From Bos javanicus (taxonomy: Eukaryota > Chordata > Mammalia > Artiodactyla > Bovidae), in the NCBI RefSeq assembly GCF_032452875.1, contig NC_083871.1, positions 3,757,692-3,821,691 of the forward strand: a stretch of 64,000 bases of DNA, in the 5' to 3' direction. Of this stretch, positions 44,406 to 56,145 are shown one piece after another. How positions within the stretch are numbered: the stretch's first letter is position 1; each line of letters starts with the position of its first letter. Both the position numbers and the translations under genes were made by a program. The notes below the pieces were generated by a model. The model had not been told where the DNA came from and searched no databases. It saw only the letters and a program-made list of their open reading frames with translations.

Positions 44406-47400
44406 CTAGATTCCATATATATGCGTTAGAATATGATATTTATCTTTCTCTTTCTGACTTACTTCACTCTGTATAATAGATTCTATGTTCATCCAGCCCG
44501 TCAGAACTGACTCAAATGTGTTCCTTTTTATGGCTGAGTAATATTCCGTTGTTTATATGTACCACTACTTCTTTATCTTTTCATCTGTTGAAGATCACCC
44601 AGGTTGCTTCCATGTTCTAGCTATCGTAAATAATGCTGCAATGAACAATGTCTTTTTCAATTTTGGTTTCTTCAGAGTATATGCCTAGGAGTGGTATTGC
44701 TGAGTTATATTGTGATTTTATCCCTAGTTTTTTAAGAAAGCTCCATACCATCTTCCATAGTGGCTATATCAATTTACATTCCCACCAGCAGTGCAAGAGT
44801 GTTCACTTTTTTCCACACCCTCTCCAGCATTTATTGTTTGCAGACTTTTTGATGATGGCCATTCTGACCTGTGTGAGGTGATATCACATTGCAATTTTGA
44901 TTTGCCTTTCTCTAATAATGAGTGATGCTGACTATCTTTTCATATGTTTGTTAGCCATCTGTATTTCTTCTTTGGAGAAATGTCTATTTAGGTCTTTTTC
45001 CCATATTTTGATTGGGTTGTTTGTTCTTCTGGCATTGAGCTACTTGTATATTCTGGAAATTAATCCTTTGTCAGTTGTTTCATTTGCTATTATTTTCTCT
45101 GTTTCTGAAGGTTGTCTTTTCACCTTACTTACAGTTTCCTTTGCTGTGCAAAAAAAGCTTTTAAGTTTAATCAGGCCCCACTTGTTTACTTTTGTTTTTA
45201 TTTCTGTTACTCTAGGAGGTCGGACATAGAGGATCTTGCTTTGATTTATGTCATAGAGTGTTCTGCCTATGTTTTCCTCTAAGAGTTTTATAATTTCTGA
45301 CCTTACATCTGGGCCTTTAATCCATTTTGAGTTTATCTTTGTGTATGTTGTTAGAAAGTGTTCTAATGTCATTCTTTTACAAATAGCTGTCCAGTTTTTC
45401 CAGCAACTTTTATTGAAGAGGCTGTCTTGCCCCATTGTATGCTTTTGCCTCCTTTGCTAAAAATAAAGTACCCATAGGTGCATGGGCTTATTTCTGGGCT
45501 TTCTATCTTGTTCTATTTGTCTATATTTCTGCTTCTGTGCCAGTACCATACTGTCTTAATGACTGTAGCTTTAGTATAATCTGAAGTCAGGAAGGTTGAT
45601 TCCTCCAGCTCCATTCCTCTTTCTCAAGACTGATTTGGCTATTTTGGGGTCTTTTGTGTTCCCATATGAACTGCAAAAATTTTTGTTCTAGTTCTATGAT
45701 AAATGCCATTGGTAGTTTGATGGGGATCACATTGAATCTGTAGTTTGCATTTGGTAGTATAGTCATTTTCATAATATTGATTCTTCCTGACCAGGAACAA
45801 GGAATATCTCTATTTATGACATCTGTTTATGCCATCCTTGATTTCTTTCATTAGTGTTTTATAATTTTCTGTATACAGTTCTTTTGTTTCCCTAAGTAAG
45901 TTTATTCATAGATATTTAATTCTTTTTGTTGCAATGGTGAATGGGATTGATTCTATAATTTTTCTTTCTGATTTTTCATTGCTAGTGTATAGAAATGCAA
46001 ATGATTTCTGTGTATTGATTTTGTATCTTTCAACTTTGCTAAATTCACTGATGAGTTCTAGTAATTTTTTGATACTATATTTAGGGTTTTCTATGTACAG
46101 TATCATGTTATTTGCAAACACTGAGTGCTTTACTTCTTTTCTGATCTGGATTCCTTTTATTTATTTTTCTTCTCTGATTGCTGTAGCTAGGACTTCCAGA
46201 ACTATGTTGAATTATAGTGGTGAAAGTAGACACCCTTGTCTTATTCCTGATCTTAGGGGGAATGCTTTCAGTTTTTCACAATTGAGAATAATGTTTGCTG
46301 TAGGCTTATCATATATGGCCTTTACTATGTTGAGGTAGTTTCCTTCTATGCCCATTTTTTTTGAAGTTTTAATCATAAATGGGTACTGAATTTTGTCAAA
46401 GGCTTTTTCTGCATCTTTTGGTCTGATCTGATCATATGGTTTTTATCTTTCAATTTGTTAATTAATATATCACATTGATTGATTTGCATATATGAAGAAT
46501 CCTTCCATTTCTGAAATAAACCCAGCTTGATCATGGTGTATGAGCTTTTTGATGTGTTGCTGAGTTCTGTTTGATAAAATTTTGTTGAAGATTTTAGCAT
46601 CTACGTTCATCAGTGATATTGACCTATAGTTTTCTTTTTTTGTGTTATCTTTGTCTGGTTTTAGTATCAGGGTGATGGTAGCTTCGTAGAATGAGCTTGG
46701 AAGTGTTCTTTTCTCTGCAATTTTTTGAAAGCGTTTTAGAAGGATAGGCATTAACTCTTCACTAAATGTTTCATAGAATTCTCCTGTCCTGCGCTTTTCT
46801 TTTTGGGGAGATTTTTTTATCACAGCTTCAATTTCAGTGCTTGTAATTGAGTTGTTCATAATTTCTATTTCTTGCTGGCTCAATCTTAGAAGACTGAACC
46901 TTTCTAAGAATCTGTCCATTTCTTCCAGGTTATCCATTTTATTGCCATATAGTTGTTTTCTTATAATCGTTTGTATTTCTGCATTGTCTGTTGTAACCTT
47001 TCCTTTTTCATTTCTAAATTTGTTGCTTTGATTCTACTCTTTTTTTTTTTTTATTGATGAGTCTGGCTAAAGGCTTGTCATTTTGTTTATCTTCTCAAAG
47101 GACTAGCTTTCAGTTTTATTAGTCCTTACTGTTGTTTCTTTCATTTTTTTCCATTGATTTTTGCTCAGATCTTTATGAATTATTTCCTCTTATTAATTTT
47201 TTTCCCTTCTTCTTTTCCAGTTGTTTTAGGTGTAAAGTTAGGCTGTCTATTCAGTGTTTTTCTTGATTCTTGATGTACGGTTGTATTGCTATAAACTTCC
47301 CTCTTAGAACTGCTTTCACTTCATCCCATAGGATTTGAGTTGTTGTGTTTTCATTGTCATTTCTTTCTATAAATTTTTTGATTCCCCTTTTGATTTCTTC

Positions 47401-48186
47401 AGTAATCTGTTGGTTATTTAGAAACATGTTGTTTAATCTCCTTTTGTTTGTGTTTCTTACAGCTTTTTTTCTTGTAATTGATATCTAGTCTCATAGTGTC
47501 ATGGTCAGAAAAGATGCTTGATATGATTTCAATTTTCTTAAGTTTACTGAGGTTTGATTTGTGACCCAAGATGTGGTCTATCATAGAGAATTGTTCCAGG
47601 TACACTTGAGAAGAAAGTGTATTCTTCTGCATTTGGGTAGAAAGTCTTGAAGATACCAATGCGATCCATCGTTTCTAATGTATCATTTAAGATGTGTGTT
47701 TCCTTGTTAATTTTCTGTTTTGATGATCTGTCCACTGGTGTTAGTGGGGTGTTAAAGTCTCCTCCTCTTATTGTTTCTGTCAGTTTCTCCTTTTATGTCT
47801 GTTAGTGTTTGTCTTATGTATTGAGGTGCTCCTATGTTGGGTTCCTAGATATTTACAATTGTTATCTCTTCCTCTTGGATTGATCCCTTGATCATTGTGT
47901 AGTGTCCTTCCTTATCTCTTGTAATATTCTTTATTTTAAGGTCTATTTTGTCTAATATGAGGATTGCTACTCCAGCTTTCTTTAGCTTCCCATTTTCATG
48001 GACTATATTTTTTCATACTCTCACTTTCAGTCTATATGTTTCTTGAGGACTTAAGTGTGTGTCTTCTAAACAGCATATATATGGGTCTTGTTTTTGTATC
48101 CATTCAGCAAGTCTGTGTCTTTTGGCTGGAGCATTTAAACCACTTACATTTAAAGTAATTATTGACATATATGTTCCTATTGACAT
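44406..48186 (-). pseudogene. L1 ORF2 (endonuclease and reverse transcriptase), decayed
   Basis: Starts at the antisense of ATGTCAATAGG (48186) and ends at IYGI-stop (44406). Visible pieces: endonuclease IDHILGHK and SDHD (47414-47735), RT entry (46470-46937, with KPDKDNTKKENYRSISLMN), RT active site (about 46107-46118) and C-terminus (45040-45435, TKINSKWIKG). The FADD metal-binding aspartates read FANN, both Asp to Asn. Many stops and frame changes exist. Confidence 0.85.
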
Positions 48187-48229
48187 TTTCTTAATTGTTT
48201 GGGGTTGATTTTATAGATCTTTTTTGTTC

Positions 48230-49140
48230 TCTTGTATTTCTTGACTATGTAAGTCCCTTTAACATTTGTTGTAAATCTGGTTGGTTGGTCCTGATTTCTC
48301 TTAATTTTTGCTTGTCTGAAGCTTTTTATTTCTCCATCAATTTTGAATGAGATCTTGGTTGTAGATTTTTCCCTTTCAATACTTTAAATATATCCTGGCA
48401 TTCCCTTCCGACCTGCAGAATTTATGCTGAAAGATTAGCTCTTAAGTGTATGGAATTTCCTTTGTATGTTACTTATTGCCTCTCCCTTGCTGCTTTCAAT
48501 AGTCTTTTTTTGTGTTTAGTCTTTGTTAGTTTGATTAGTATGGGCCTTGGAGTGTTTCTCCTTGAGTTTATCCTGTATGGGACTCTTTATGCCTCCTGTA
48601 CTTGATTGACTATTTCCTTTTCCATATTGGAGAAATTTTCAACTATAATCTCTTCAAAAATTTTCTCATACCCTTTCTTTTTCTCTTCTTCTTCTGGGAC
48701 CCTTATAATTCGAATGTTGGTGCATCTGATATTGTCCCAGAGGTCTCTGAGACCGTCTTTAGTTCTTTTCATTCTTTTTACCTTATTCTGCTCTTCAGAA
48801 GTTGTTTCCATCATTTTATATTCCAACTCACTGATTCATTCTTCTGCTTCAGGTATTCTGCTATTGATTCCTTTTAGAGTATTTTTAATTTCAGTAATTG
48901 TGTTGTTTGTGTATTTATTTTTAATTCTTCTAGGTATTTGTTAATTAAATCTTGCATTTTCTCCATTTTGTTTTCAAGGTTTTTGATCATCTTTACTATC
49001 ATTATTCTGATTTATTTTTCAGAATAATTTATTCTGCTTATTTTGCTTATTTCTTCTTCATTTATTTGGGCTTCTGTGTTTCTACTTTGTTCCTTTATTT
49101 GTGTAGCATTTCTCTGATTTTTCATAATTTCTTTTAAACT
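48230..49140 (-). pseudogene. L1 ORF1 (RNA-binding protein), decayed
   Basis: ORF1 of L1 makes a trimeric coiled-coil RNA chaperone. The minus-strand frame 48587-48826 shows the central segment with RDLWDNIRCTNIRIIRVPEE, next to the RNA-recognition motif. Flanks are broken. The upstream part (48850-49140) is T-rich on the plus strand, consistent with the A-rich coiled-coil coding region. Confidence 0.8.
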
Positions 49141-49576
49141 TATTGTGCTTTAGATCTACTTTTCCCAGGTGCAAGGTTGAATTCTGTCTTCCTTTGGTTT
49201 CTGCCCTCCTAATGTTGGTCCAGTGTTTTGTGTAAGCTTCCTACAGGGTGAGATTTGTGCTGAGATTTTTGTGTTTGTTTGGTTTTCCTCTGATAGACAA
49301 AGCTGAGTGAAGTGGTAATCCTGTCTGTGGATGACTGGGTTTATATTTTTGTTTTGCTTGTTGTTTAGATGAGAAGTCCTGCACAGGTTGCTACTCGTGG
49401 TTGAGTAATGCTGGGTCTTGTATTCAAGTGCTTTCCTTTGTGTAAGTTCTCACTATTTGATACTCCCTAAAGTTAACTGGTAGTCTAGGGTCTTGGAATC
49501 AGTACTGCCATTCCAAGGCTCAGGGCTTGAGCTATGGTCAGGAATGAGGATTCCACAAGTGGCTTGTTATGGCATT

Positions 49577-50895
49577 CAGTTCAGTTCAGTTCAGTTGCTC
49601 AGTCATGTCCGACTCTTTGCTACCCCATGAATCACAGCACGCCAGGCCTCCCTGTCCATCACCAACTCCCAGAGTTCACCCAGACTCATATCCAATGAGT
49701 CAGTGATGCCATCCAGCCATCTTATCCTCTGTGGTCCCCTACTCCTCCTGCCCCCAATCCCTCCCAGCATCAGAGTCTTTTCCAATGAGTCAACTCTTCG
49801 CAGGAGGTGGCCAAAGTACTGGAGTTTCAGCTTTAGCATCATTCCTTCCAAAGAACCCGCAGGGCTAATCTCCTTCAGAATTGACTGGTTGGATCTCCTT
49901 GCAGTCCAAGGGACTCTAAAAAGTCTTCTCCAATACCACAGTTCAAAAGCATCAATTCTTCGGCGCTCAGTCCAATTCTTCTTCACTGTCCAACTCTCAC
50001 ATCCATACATGACTACTGGAAAAACCATAGACTTGACTAGACGGACCTTTGTTGGCAAAGTAATATCTCTGCTTTTCAATATGCTATCTAGGTCGGTCAT
50101 AACTTTCCTTCCAAGGAGTAAGCGTCTTTTAATTTCATGGCTGTAGTCACCATCTGCAGTGATTTTGGAGCCCAGAAAAATAAAGTCTGACACTGTTTCC
50201 ACCGTTTTCCCATCTATTTCCCATGAAGTGATGGGACCAGATGCCATGATCTTCGTTTTCTGAATGTTGAGTTTAAGCCAACTTCTTCACTCTCCTCTTT
50301 CATCAAGAGGCTTTTTAGTTCCTCTTCACTTTCTGCCATAGGGGTGGTGTCATCTGCATATCTGAGGTTATTGATATTTCTCCCGGCAATCTTGATTCCA
50401 GCTTGTGCTTCTTCCAGCCCAGCATTTCTCATGATGTACTCTGCATATAAGTTAAATAAGCAGGGTGACAATATACAGCTTTGGCGTACTTCTTTTCCTA
50501 CTTGGAACTAGTCTGTTGTTCCATGTCCAGTTCTAACTGTTGCTTCCTGACCTGCCTATAGGTTTCTCAAGAGGCAGATCAGGTGGTCCGGTATTCCCAT
50601 CTCTTTCAGAATTTTCCACAGTTTATTGTGATCCACATAGCCAAAGGCTTTGGCATAGTCAATAAAGCAGAAATAGATGTTCTTCTAGAACTCTCTTGCT
50701 TTTCCCATGATCCAGCGGATGTTGGCAATTTGATCTCTTGTTCCTCTGCCTTTTCTAAAACCAGCTTGAACATCAGGAAGTTCATGGTTCACATACTGCT
50801 GAAGTCTGGCTTGGAGAATTTTGCGCATTACTTTACTAGAGTGTGAGATGAGTGCAATTGTGTGGTAGTTTGAGCATTCTTTGGCATTGCCTTTC
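49577..50895 (-). mobile_element. 5'-truncated BovB inside the L1 5' UTR
   Basis: A minus-strand BovB of 1.3 kb from a (CAGTT)n tail through the C-terminal domain, thumb, YADD region and RT fingers to GNAKECSNY-coding sequence. Target duplication ttatggcatt (49567-49576) and ttatgtcatt (50896-50905). Minus-strand frame 49603-50247 (214 aa) spans thumb and C-terminal domain almost intact. Frame 50214-50471 keeps LRYADDTTPM. A frameshift near 50265-50275 separates them. Confidence 0.92.
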
Positions 50896-51887
50896 TTATG
50901 TCATTACGTAAGATTAAAACAAATATCCAAAAATGAGAAACCAAAGATGAATCCCAGACTAATGGCAGTTATAAAACCAGGCAAATAATAATTAAAATAA
51001 TGGAACATACACATATACATACACATCCAAGACCAAAGATAAAACAGTCCAAGAAAGATAAAGTACAATAGACTAACCCAGAGAACAGGAAACCAAAAAT
51101 TATATCTACCTGAAAAAAACTAACTAAAGCACAAACTGGAAAACAAAACTGAAGCAAGGTGTCAATTGGGGAATAAAGGAATGAAAATAAAACTAATGAA
51201 TATGTTGAGAGGAAAGGAAAGAAAGAAAGAATAAGTATGCAAAGTTAAATAGACATAGATAAAGAAGATTTATATACAATCAAGATTAACTGCAAGGGGA
51301 AAACAATAGTAGGAAAATCAAACAAAGGAATAAATGTATAAAAAATAAAAATAAGTTTAAAAAATTCAAATTAAATATAAAAGAAGGGAAAAAAGAAAAA
51401 AAAATAAAAACTCCACAGAACTGAAAAAGCCCAACATAAAGGCAGAGGTTTATAACAACAATAAAAATATGACTGAGGAAAAAAACAAAAAAAAAGCTCC
51501 AAAGCTTAATTATATTTCAGACTGCCAATAAAATTGACAACTACAACATGGCGGGGGGGGGGGGGTGGGGGGAGGAAAATAAAGAAAAGAAAAAAAAAAT
51601 TCAAAAGAATACACAGAACAAGTCAAAACATAAGAATAATAAATATTTTTCTTGAGTCAGAGTCCTTTCCCACGCTGGGAGTCACAGTCACCCTAGGATG
51701 CCCTCCAACACTGTACCAACCTCTGGACCTGCTCTGGGGGCATCGCAGATTATAATCTTGCCCTAGTCCTAAGTGTACTTGCCTCCCATGTCCACAGCTA
51801 TCAGAACTAGTGCATTTTCTTTTGTGGGAGCTCTCAATGACCTTTTATATATTTCAAGGACAAAGAGTCTGCCTAGTTGATCCCGTG
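50896..51887 (-). other. L1 5' UTR segment
   Basis: An A-rich zone on the plus strand (50930-51640) between the two BovB inserts, continuing the L1 5' UTR in antisense, with a G-run at 51553-51571 (13 G, T, then G-rich). No host feature recognised. Confidence 0.6.
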
Positions 51888-54190
51888 GATTTAACCCTCT
51901 TCCAACAACACAAGAGAAGACTCTACACATGGACATCACCAGATGGTCAACACCAAAATCAGATTGATCATATTCTTTGCAGCCAACGATGGAGAAGCTC
52001 TATACAGTCAGAAAAAAAAAAAAAAAGACCGGGAGCTGAATGTGGCACAGATCATGAACTCCTTATTGCTAAATTCAGACTTAAATTGAAGAAAGTAGGG
52101 AAAACCACTAGACCATTCAGGTATGACCTAAATCAAATCCCTTATTATTATACAGTGGAAGTGAGAAATAGATTTAAGGGACTAGATCTGATAGATAGAG
52201 TACCTGATGAACTACGGACGGAGGTTCATGACATTGTACAGGAGACAGGGATAAAGACCATCCCCATGGAAAAGAAATGCAAAAAAGCAAAATGGCTGTC
52301 TGGAGAGGCCTTACAAATAGCTGTGAAAATAAGAGAAGTGAAAAGCAAAGGAGAAAAGGAAGATATACACATCTGAATGCAGATTTCCAAAGAATAGCAA
52401 GGAGAGATAAGAAAGCCTTCCTCAGCAATCAATGCAAAGAAATAGAGGGAAACAACAGAATGGGAAAGACTAGAGATTTCTTCTAAGAAAATTAGAGATA
52501 CCAAGGGAACATTTCATGCAAAGATGGGCTCGATAAAGGACAGAAACGGTATGGACTTAAAAGAAGCAGAAGACATTAAGAAGAGGTGGCAAGAATACAC
52601 AGAAGAATTGTACAAAAAGATCTTCATGACCAAGAAAATCACAATGTTGTGATCATTCACCTAGAGCCAGACATCCTGGAATGTGAATTCAAGTGGGCCT
52701 TAGAAAGCATCATTACAAACAAAGCTAGTTGAGGTGATGGAATTCCAGTTGAGCTCTTTCAAATCCCAAAAGATGATGCTGTGAAAGTGCTGCGCTCAAT
52801 ATGCCAGCAAATTTGGAAAACTCAGCAGTGGCCACAGGACTAGAAAATGTGTTTTCATTCCAATCCCAAAGAAAGGCAATGCCAAAGAATGCTCAAACTA
52901 CCGCACAATTGCACTCATCTCACACGCTAGTAAAGTAACACTCAAAATTCTCCAAGCCAGGCTTCAGCAATATGTGAACTGTGAACTTCCAGATGTTCAA
53001 GCTGGTTTTAGAAAAGACAGAGGAACCAGAGATCAAATTGCCAACATCCTCTGGATCATGGGAAAATCAAGAGAATTCTAGAAAAACATCTATTTCTGCT
53101 TTATTGACTATGCCAAAGCCTTTGGCTGTGTGGATCACAATAAACTGTGGAAAATTCTGAACGAGATGGGAATACCAGATCACCTGACCTGCCTCTTGAG
53201 AAACTTATATGCAGGTCAGGAAGCAACAGTTAGAACTGGACATGGAACAACAGACTGGTTCCAAATAGGAAAAGGAGTTCGTCAAGGCAGTATATATTCA
53301 CCCTGCTTATTTAACTTATATGCTGAGTACATTATGAGAAACCTTGGACTGGAAGAAGCACAAGCTGGAATCAAGATTTCTGGGAGAAATATCCATAACC
53401 TTAGATATGCAGATGACACCACCGTTATGGCAGAAAGTGAAGAGGAACTAAAAAGCCTCTTGATGAAAGTGAAAGTGGAGAGTGAAAAAGTTGGCTTAAA
53501 GCTCAACATTCAGAAAACGAAGATCATGGCATCTGGTCCCATCACTTCATGGGAAATATATGGGAAACAGTGGAAACAGTGCCAGACTTTATTTTTCTGG
53601 GCTCCAAAATCACTGCAAATTGTGACTGCAGCCATGAAATTAAAAGATGCTTACTCCTTGGAAGGAAAGTTATGACCAACCTAGATAGCATATTGAAAAG
53701 CAGAGACATTACTTTGCCAACAAAGGTCCTCTAGTCAAGGCTATGGTTTTTCCAGTAGGCATGTATGTATGTGACAGTTCGACTGTGAAGAAAGCTGAGT
53801 GCCAAAGAATTGATGCTTTTGAACTGTGGTGCTAGAGAAGACTCTTGAGAATCCCTTGGACTGCAAGGGGATCCAACCAGTCTATTTTAAATGAGATCAG
53901 TCCTTGCTGTTCTTTGGAGGGAATGATGCTAAAGCTGATACTCCAGTACTTTGGCCAACTCATGTGAAGACTTGACTCATTGGAAAAGACTCTGATGCTG
54001 GGAGGGATTGGAGGCAGCAGGAGAAGGGGATGACAGAGGATGAGATGGCTGGATGGCATCACTGACTCAATAGACGTGAGTTTGAGTGAACTCCAGGATT
54101 TGGTGATGAACAGGGAGGCCTAGCGTGCTGCAATTCATGGGATTACAAAGTGTTGGACATGACTGAGCAACTGAACTCTACTGAACTGTA
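51888..54190 (+). mobile_element. 5'-truncated BovB inside the L1 5' UTR
   Basis: Enters in the endonuclease (TLFQQHKRRLYTWTSPDG) and continues to the 3' terminus. 51810-52376 covers the endonuclease end and linker; 53130-53675 covers RT with GKGVRQGSIYSP and LRYADDTTVM. A run of 15 A at 52012-52026 adds lysines, and the Asp-His motif reads GTDHELL. Stops at about 52377, 52485 and 52731 and a lost frame in the C-terminal domain inactivate it. No clear target duplication was found. Confidence 0.9.
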
Positions 54191-55591
54191 CAGCTCTTGG
54201 GAAGGTTTTGGCTCTTCTTCCTTAGCCACACTGCCCCTGGGTTCAATTGTGGTTTTATTTCCACCTCTGTGTCTCAGTCCTCCATTGGGGTTTGCTCCTG
54301 AGACTGCCTGGGAAGACTTGGGTTTGCTCCTCTGAGAGTCAGGTGTGGAGGTGGTGCAGCTGCTTGGGTTGCAGGAGTTCTGCCAGCACCAGGTACTCAG
54401 GGGAGTTGGCAGCTCAGGCAGCAGGAAATATAGTGCCCTAGAAGGGCATGACAGCCAGTACTGAATGGCCAATAGGCTCCAGTATTCTTGCCTGGGAACG
54501 TCCCTCCCTGACAGAGAAGCCTGGCAGGGCACAATCTACAGGGACACAAACAGCCAGGACACTACAGGGACACAAAGAGCCAGGACACTACAGGAACACT
54601 ACAGAAGTGACTCTGGGCACACAGAAGCAAGATATTTTTTGCCCATGGCAGTTCTGCCCCAGTGAGAGTTGAGCATGAAGGTAGTTCAGCTGCTTGGCTT
54701 GCAGGGACCCTGGTGGTCCCAAGTGTCCAGGGACACAGGCTCCCTCTGCTGCAGGAGTTATGACCCTTTCAGAGTCTTTTGTCGAGTGTCTTTTAGCTGG
54801 TGATGAGAAGGCCTCTTTGTCCAGTCTTTCTCCATAGCTCGGCCCCTTCAGGCACTTAGAGGGCTATCTTGCCTGGTGTCCTTCTATATTGTTTGGCCCA
54901 TCAGAGACATAAAGTTGCCCCCTGGGTGGGGTCCTACTCTCTAGATCAGTGTGTCAAGTGGTTGATGGGCCAGCCTCTCTCTTGTTGAGCTGCCAATGCT
55001 GGCCTGTGGAGAGAGAGAGGCTGTGGTGCTGGCTCCATTCCCTATGCGTGACTCAGCAGTATCACCTTACTTCCATGGCTGCCTGGCTTTCCTCCACAGG
55101 CATTTCCCACCACAATCTACTCCCTCACATCCCGTGATCAATGTTTCCTCAATCAACAGTAGCCCCCACCCTGGGATCAGTCCACAATCCCCAAACTCCG
55201 CGTCCCTGTCCGGGTATTTATGGTTGCGGCAAGGACTGTCTGATTCTCATTCCATTTAGGCTGCCACAGATCAGCTGTTTCACTCTCAGCCTTAAATGTT
55301 TCTCCTCTGACTCAGATAATTGCCCCGATGTGTGGATCGGACCCCTGCTTCAGTTCTCCCACCCGCTGAGGGCAGATGCAGTGCTACCAACACTCCTGCC
55401 CCTATCCCCACCCCCCTGAGTTCCTTCATTCCACCGAGTTTTGCGGGGTTCTATATATTCTATTCCAGGTCCTGCTGTCCACTGTCAGTTGGTGTTCTGC
55501 AAGCACTTCTATATCTGAGGTGTATTCCTGATGTATCCATGGAGAGAGATGTACTCCATATCCACCTACTCCTCTACCATTTTGTTCTCTG
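54191..55591 (-). other. L1 5' UTR, GC-rich proximal part
   Basis: Moderately GC-rich sequence up to the canonical L1 start, the region that holds the sense promoter in L1 elements. Overlapping frames (54949-55137, 54996-55259, 55141-55419) are antisense or non-coding readings of this leader. A SINE-derived tandem repeat lies inside at 54476-54620. Confidence 0.65.
54476..54620 (+). repeat. SINE-like fragment with 26-bp tandem repeat
   Basis: CTCCAGTATTCTTGCCTGGG and GACAGAGAAGCCTGGCAGGG match the Bov-tA/BOV-A2 body. The following 3' region is a tandem array: a 26-bp unit starting ctacagggacacaaa at 54536-54561 and 54562-54587 (25 of 26 identical), then a partial third copy. The unit resembles the SINE end (CTACAGTCC...CAAAGAGTCGGACA). 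Confidence 0.6.
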
Positions 55592-55614
55592 TAAGTAAAT
55601 ATTTAATGAAAAAA

Positions 55615-55661
55615 AAAATTGCATATGAGTGGGCCTACTCAACAAATCTGTTTTTCAGGTA
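55615..55661 (+). mobile_element. Tigger-like DNA transposon, right end
   Basis: GCATATGAGTGGGCCTACTC, AACAAATCTGTTTTTCAGG fit the Tigger-type right terminus (GCATAAGTGGACCC, CCGTGTTGTTCAAGGGTCA), matching the left end at 43719 across the inserted L1. Confidence 0.55.
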
Positions 55662-56145
55662 TCCAATGTACATACAATGGAATATTACTCAGGTATAAGA
55701 AGGAACGAAATCTAGCCGTTTGTGACAAAATGGATGAACCTAGAGGTATTATGCTAAGTGAAATACATTGGAGAGAAAAAGACAAATATTGCCTTAACTT
55801 ATATATAGAATCTAAAAAACAGACAAACAAATGAGCAAACCTAAAGTGGAAAGACATAGATACAGAAATCTAACAGGTGTTTACCAGAAAGGGTGGGGAT
55901 GTGGATGTGGGCAAAATAGGTGAAGAGGATTAAAAGATACAAACTTGCAGTCATAAAATGCTACAGAGATGTAATGTGTATCGTAAGGAATATAGTCAAT
56001 AATATTGTAATAACTGTGCATGGTGACAGATGGTAAGAAGACATTGTGGTAATCATTTTGTAACACACAGATATATTGAATCAGTGTGTTACACACCTGA
56101 AACTGGCACAGTGTTGTAAGTCACTTATATGTCAATCCAAACACA
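55662..56145 (+). mobile_element. Old L1, right part (3' end)
   Basis: Resumes at ATACAATGGAATATTACTCA, the sequence expected directly after the break at 43718, then ACAAAATGGATGAACCTAGA and the 3' UTR ending CACTTATATGTCAATCC. Together with 42255-43718 it forms one L1. Confidence 0.8.

Larger units (their letters stand above)
44056..55591 (-). mobile_element. Near full-length ruminant L1 with nested BovB copies
   Basis: The T-tract at 44057-44067 is the antisense poly(A). 3' UTR to about 44405, ORF2 to 48186, ORF1 to about 49140, then a long 5' UTR that reaches the canonical antisense L1 start (CTACCATTTTGTTCTC, 55576-55591). Inserts at 49577-50895 and about 51888-54190 are BovB. Without them the L1 is about 7.9 kb, close to a full-length bovine L1. 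Stops throughout both frames make it inactive. Confidence 0.85.

Noticed and set aside
44058..49575. Host gene on the plus strand from the many small frames
   Set aside because: All are antisense readings of a decayed L1.
51534..51580. G-rich regulatory element in the L1 leader
   Set aside because: A homopolymer-like run (13 G, T, 6 G) next to A-rich sequence, better explained by slippage.
54536..54600. A CRISPR-like or satellite array
   Set aside because: Only two and a bit directly abutting units with no spacers, in a vertebrate genome and of SINE origin.
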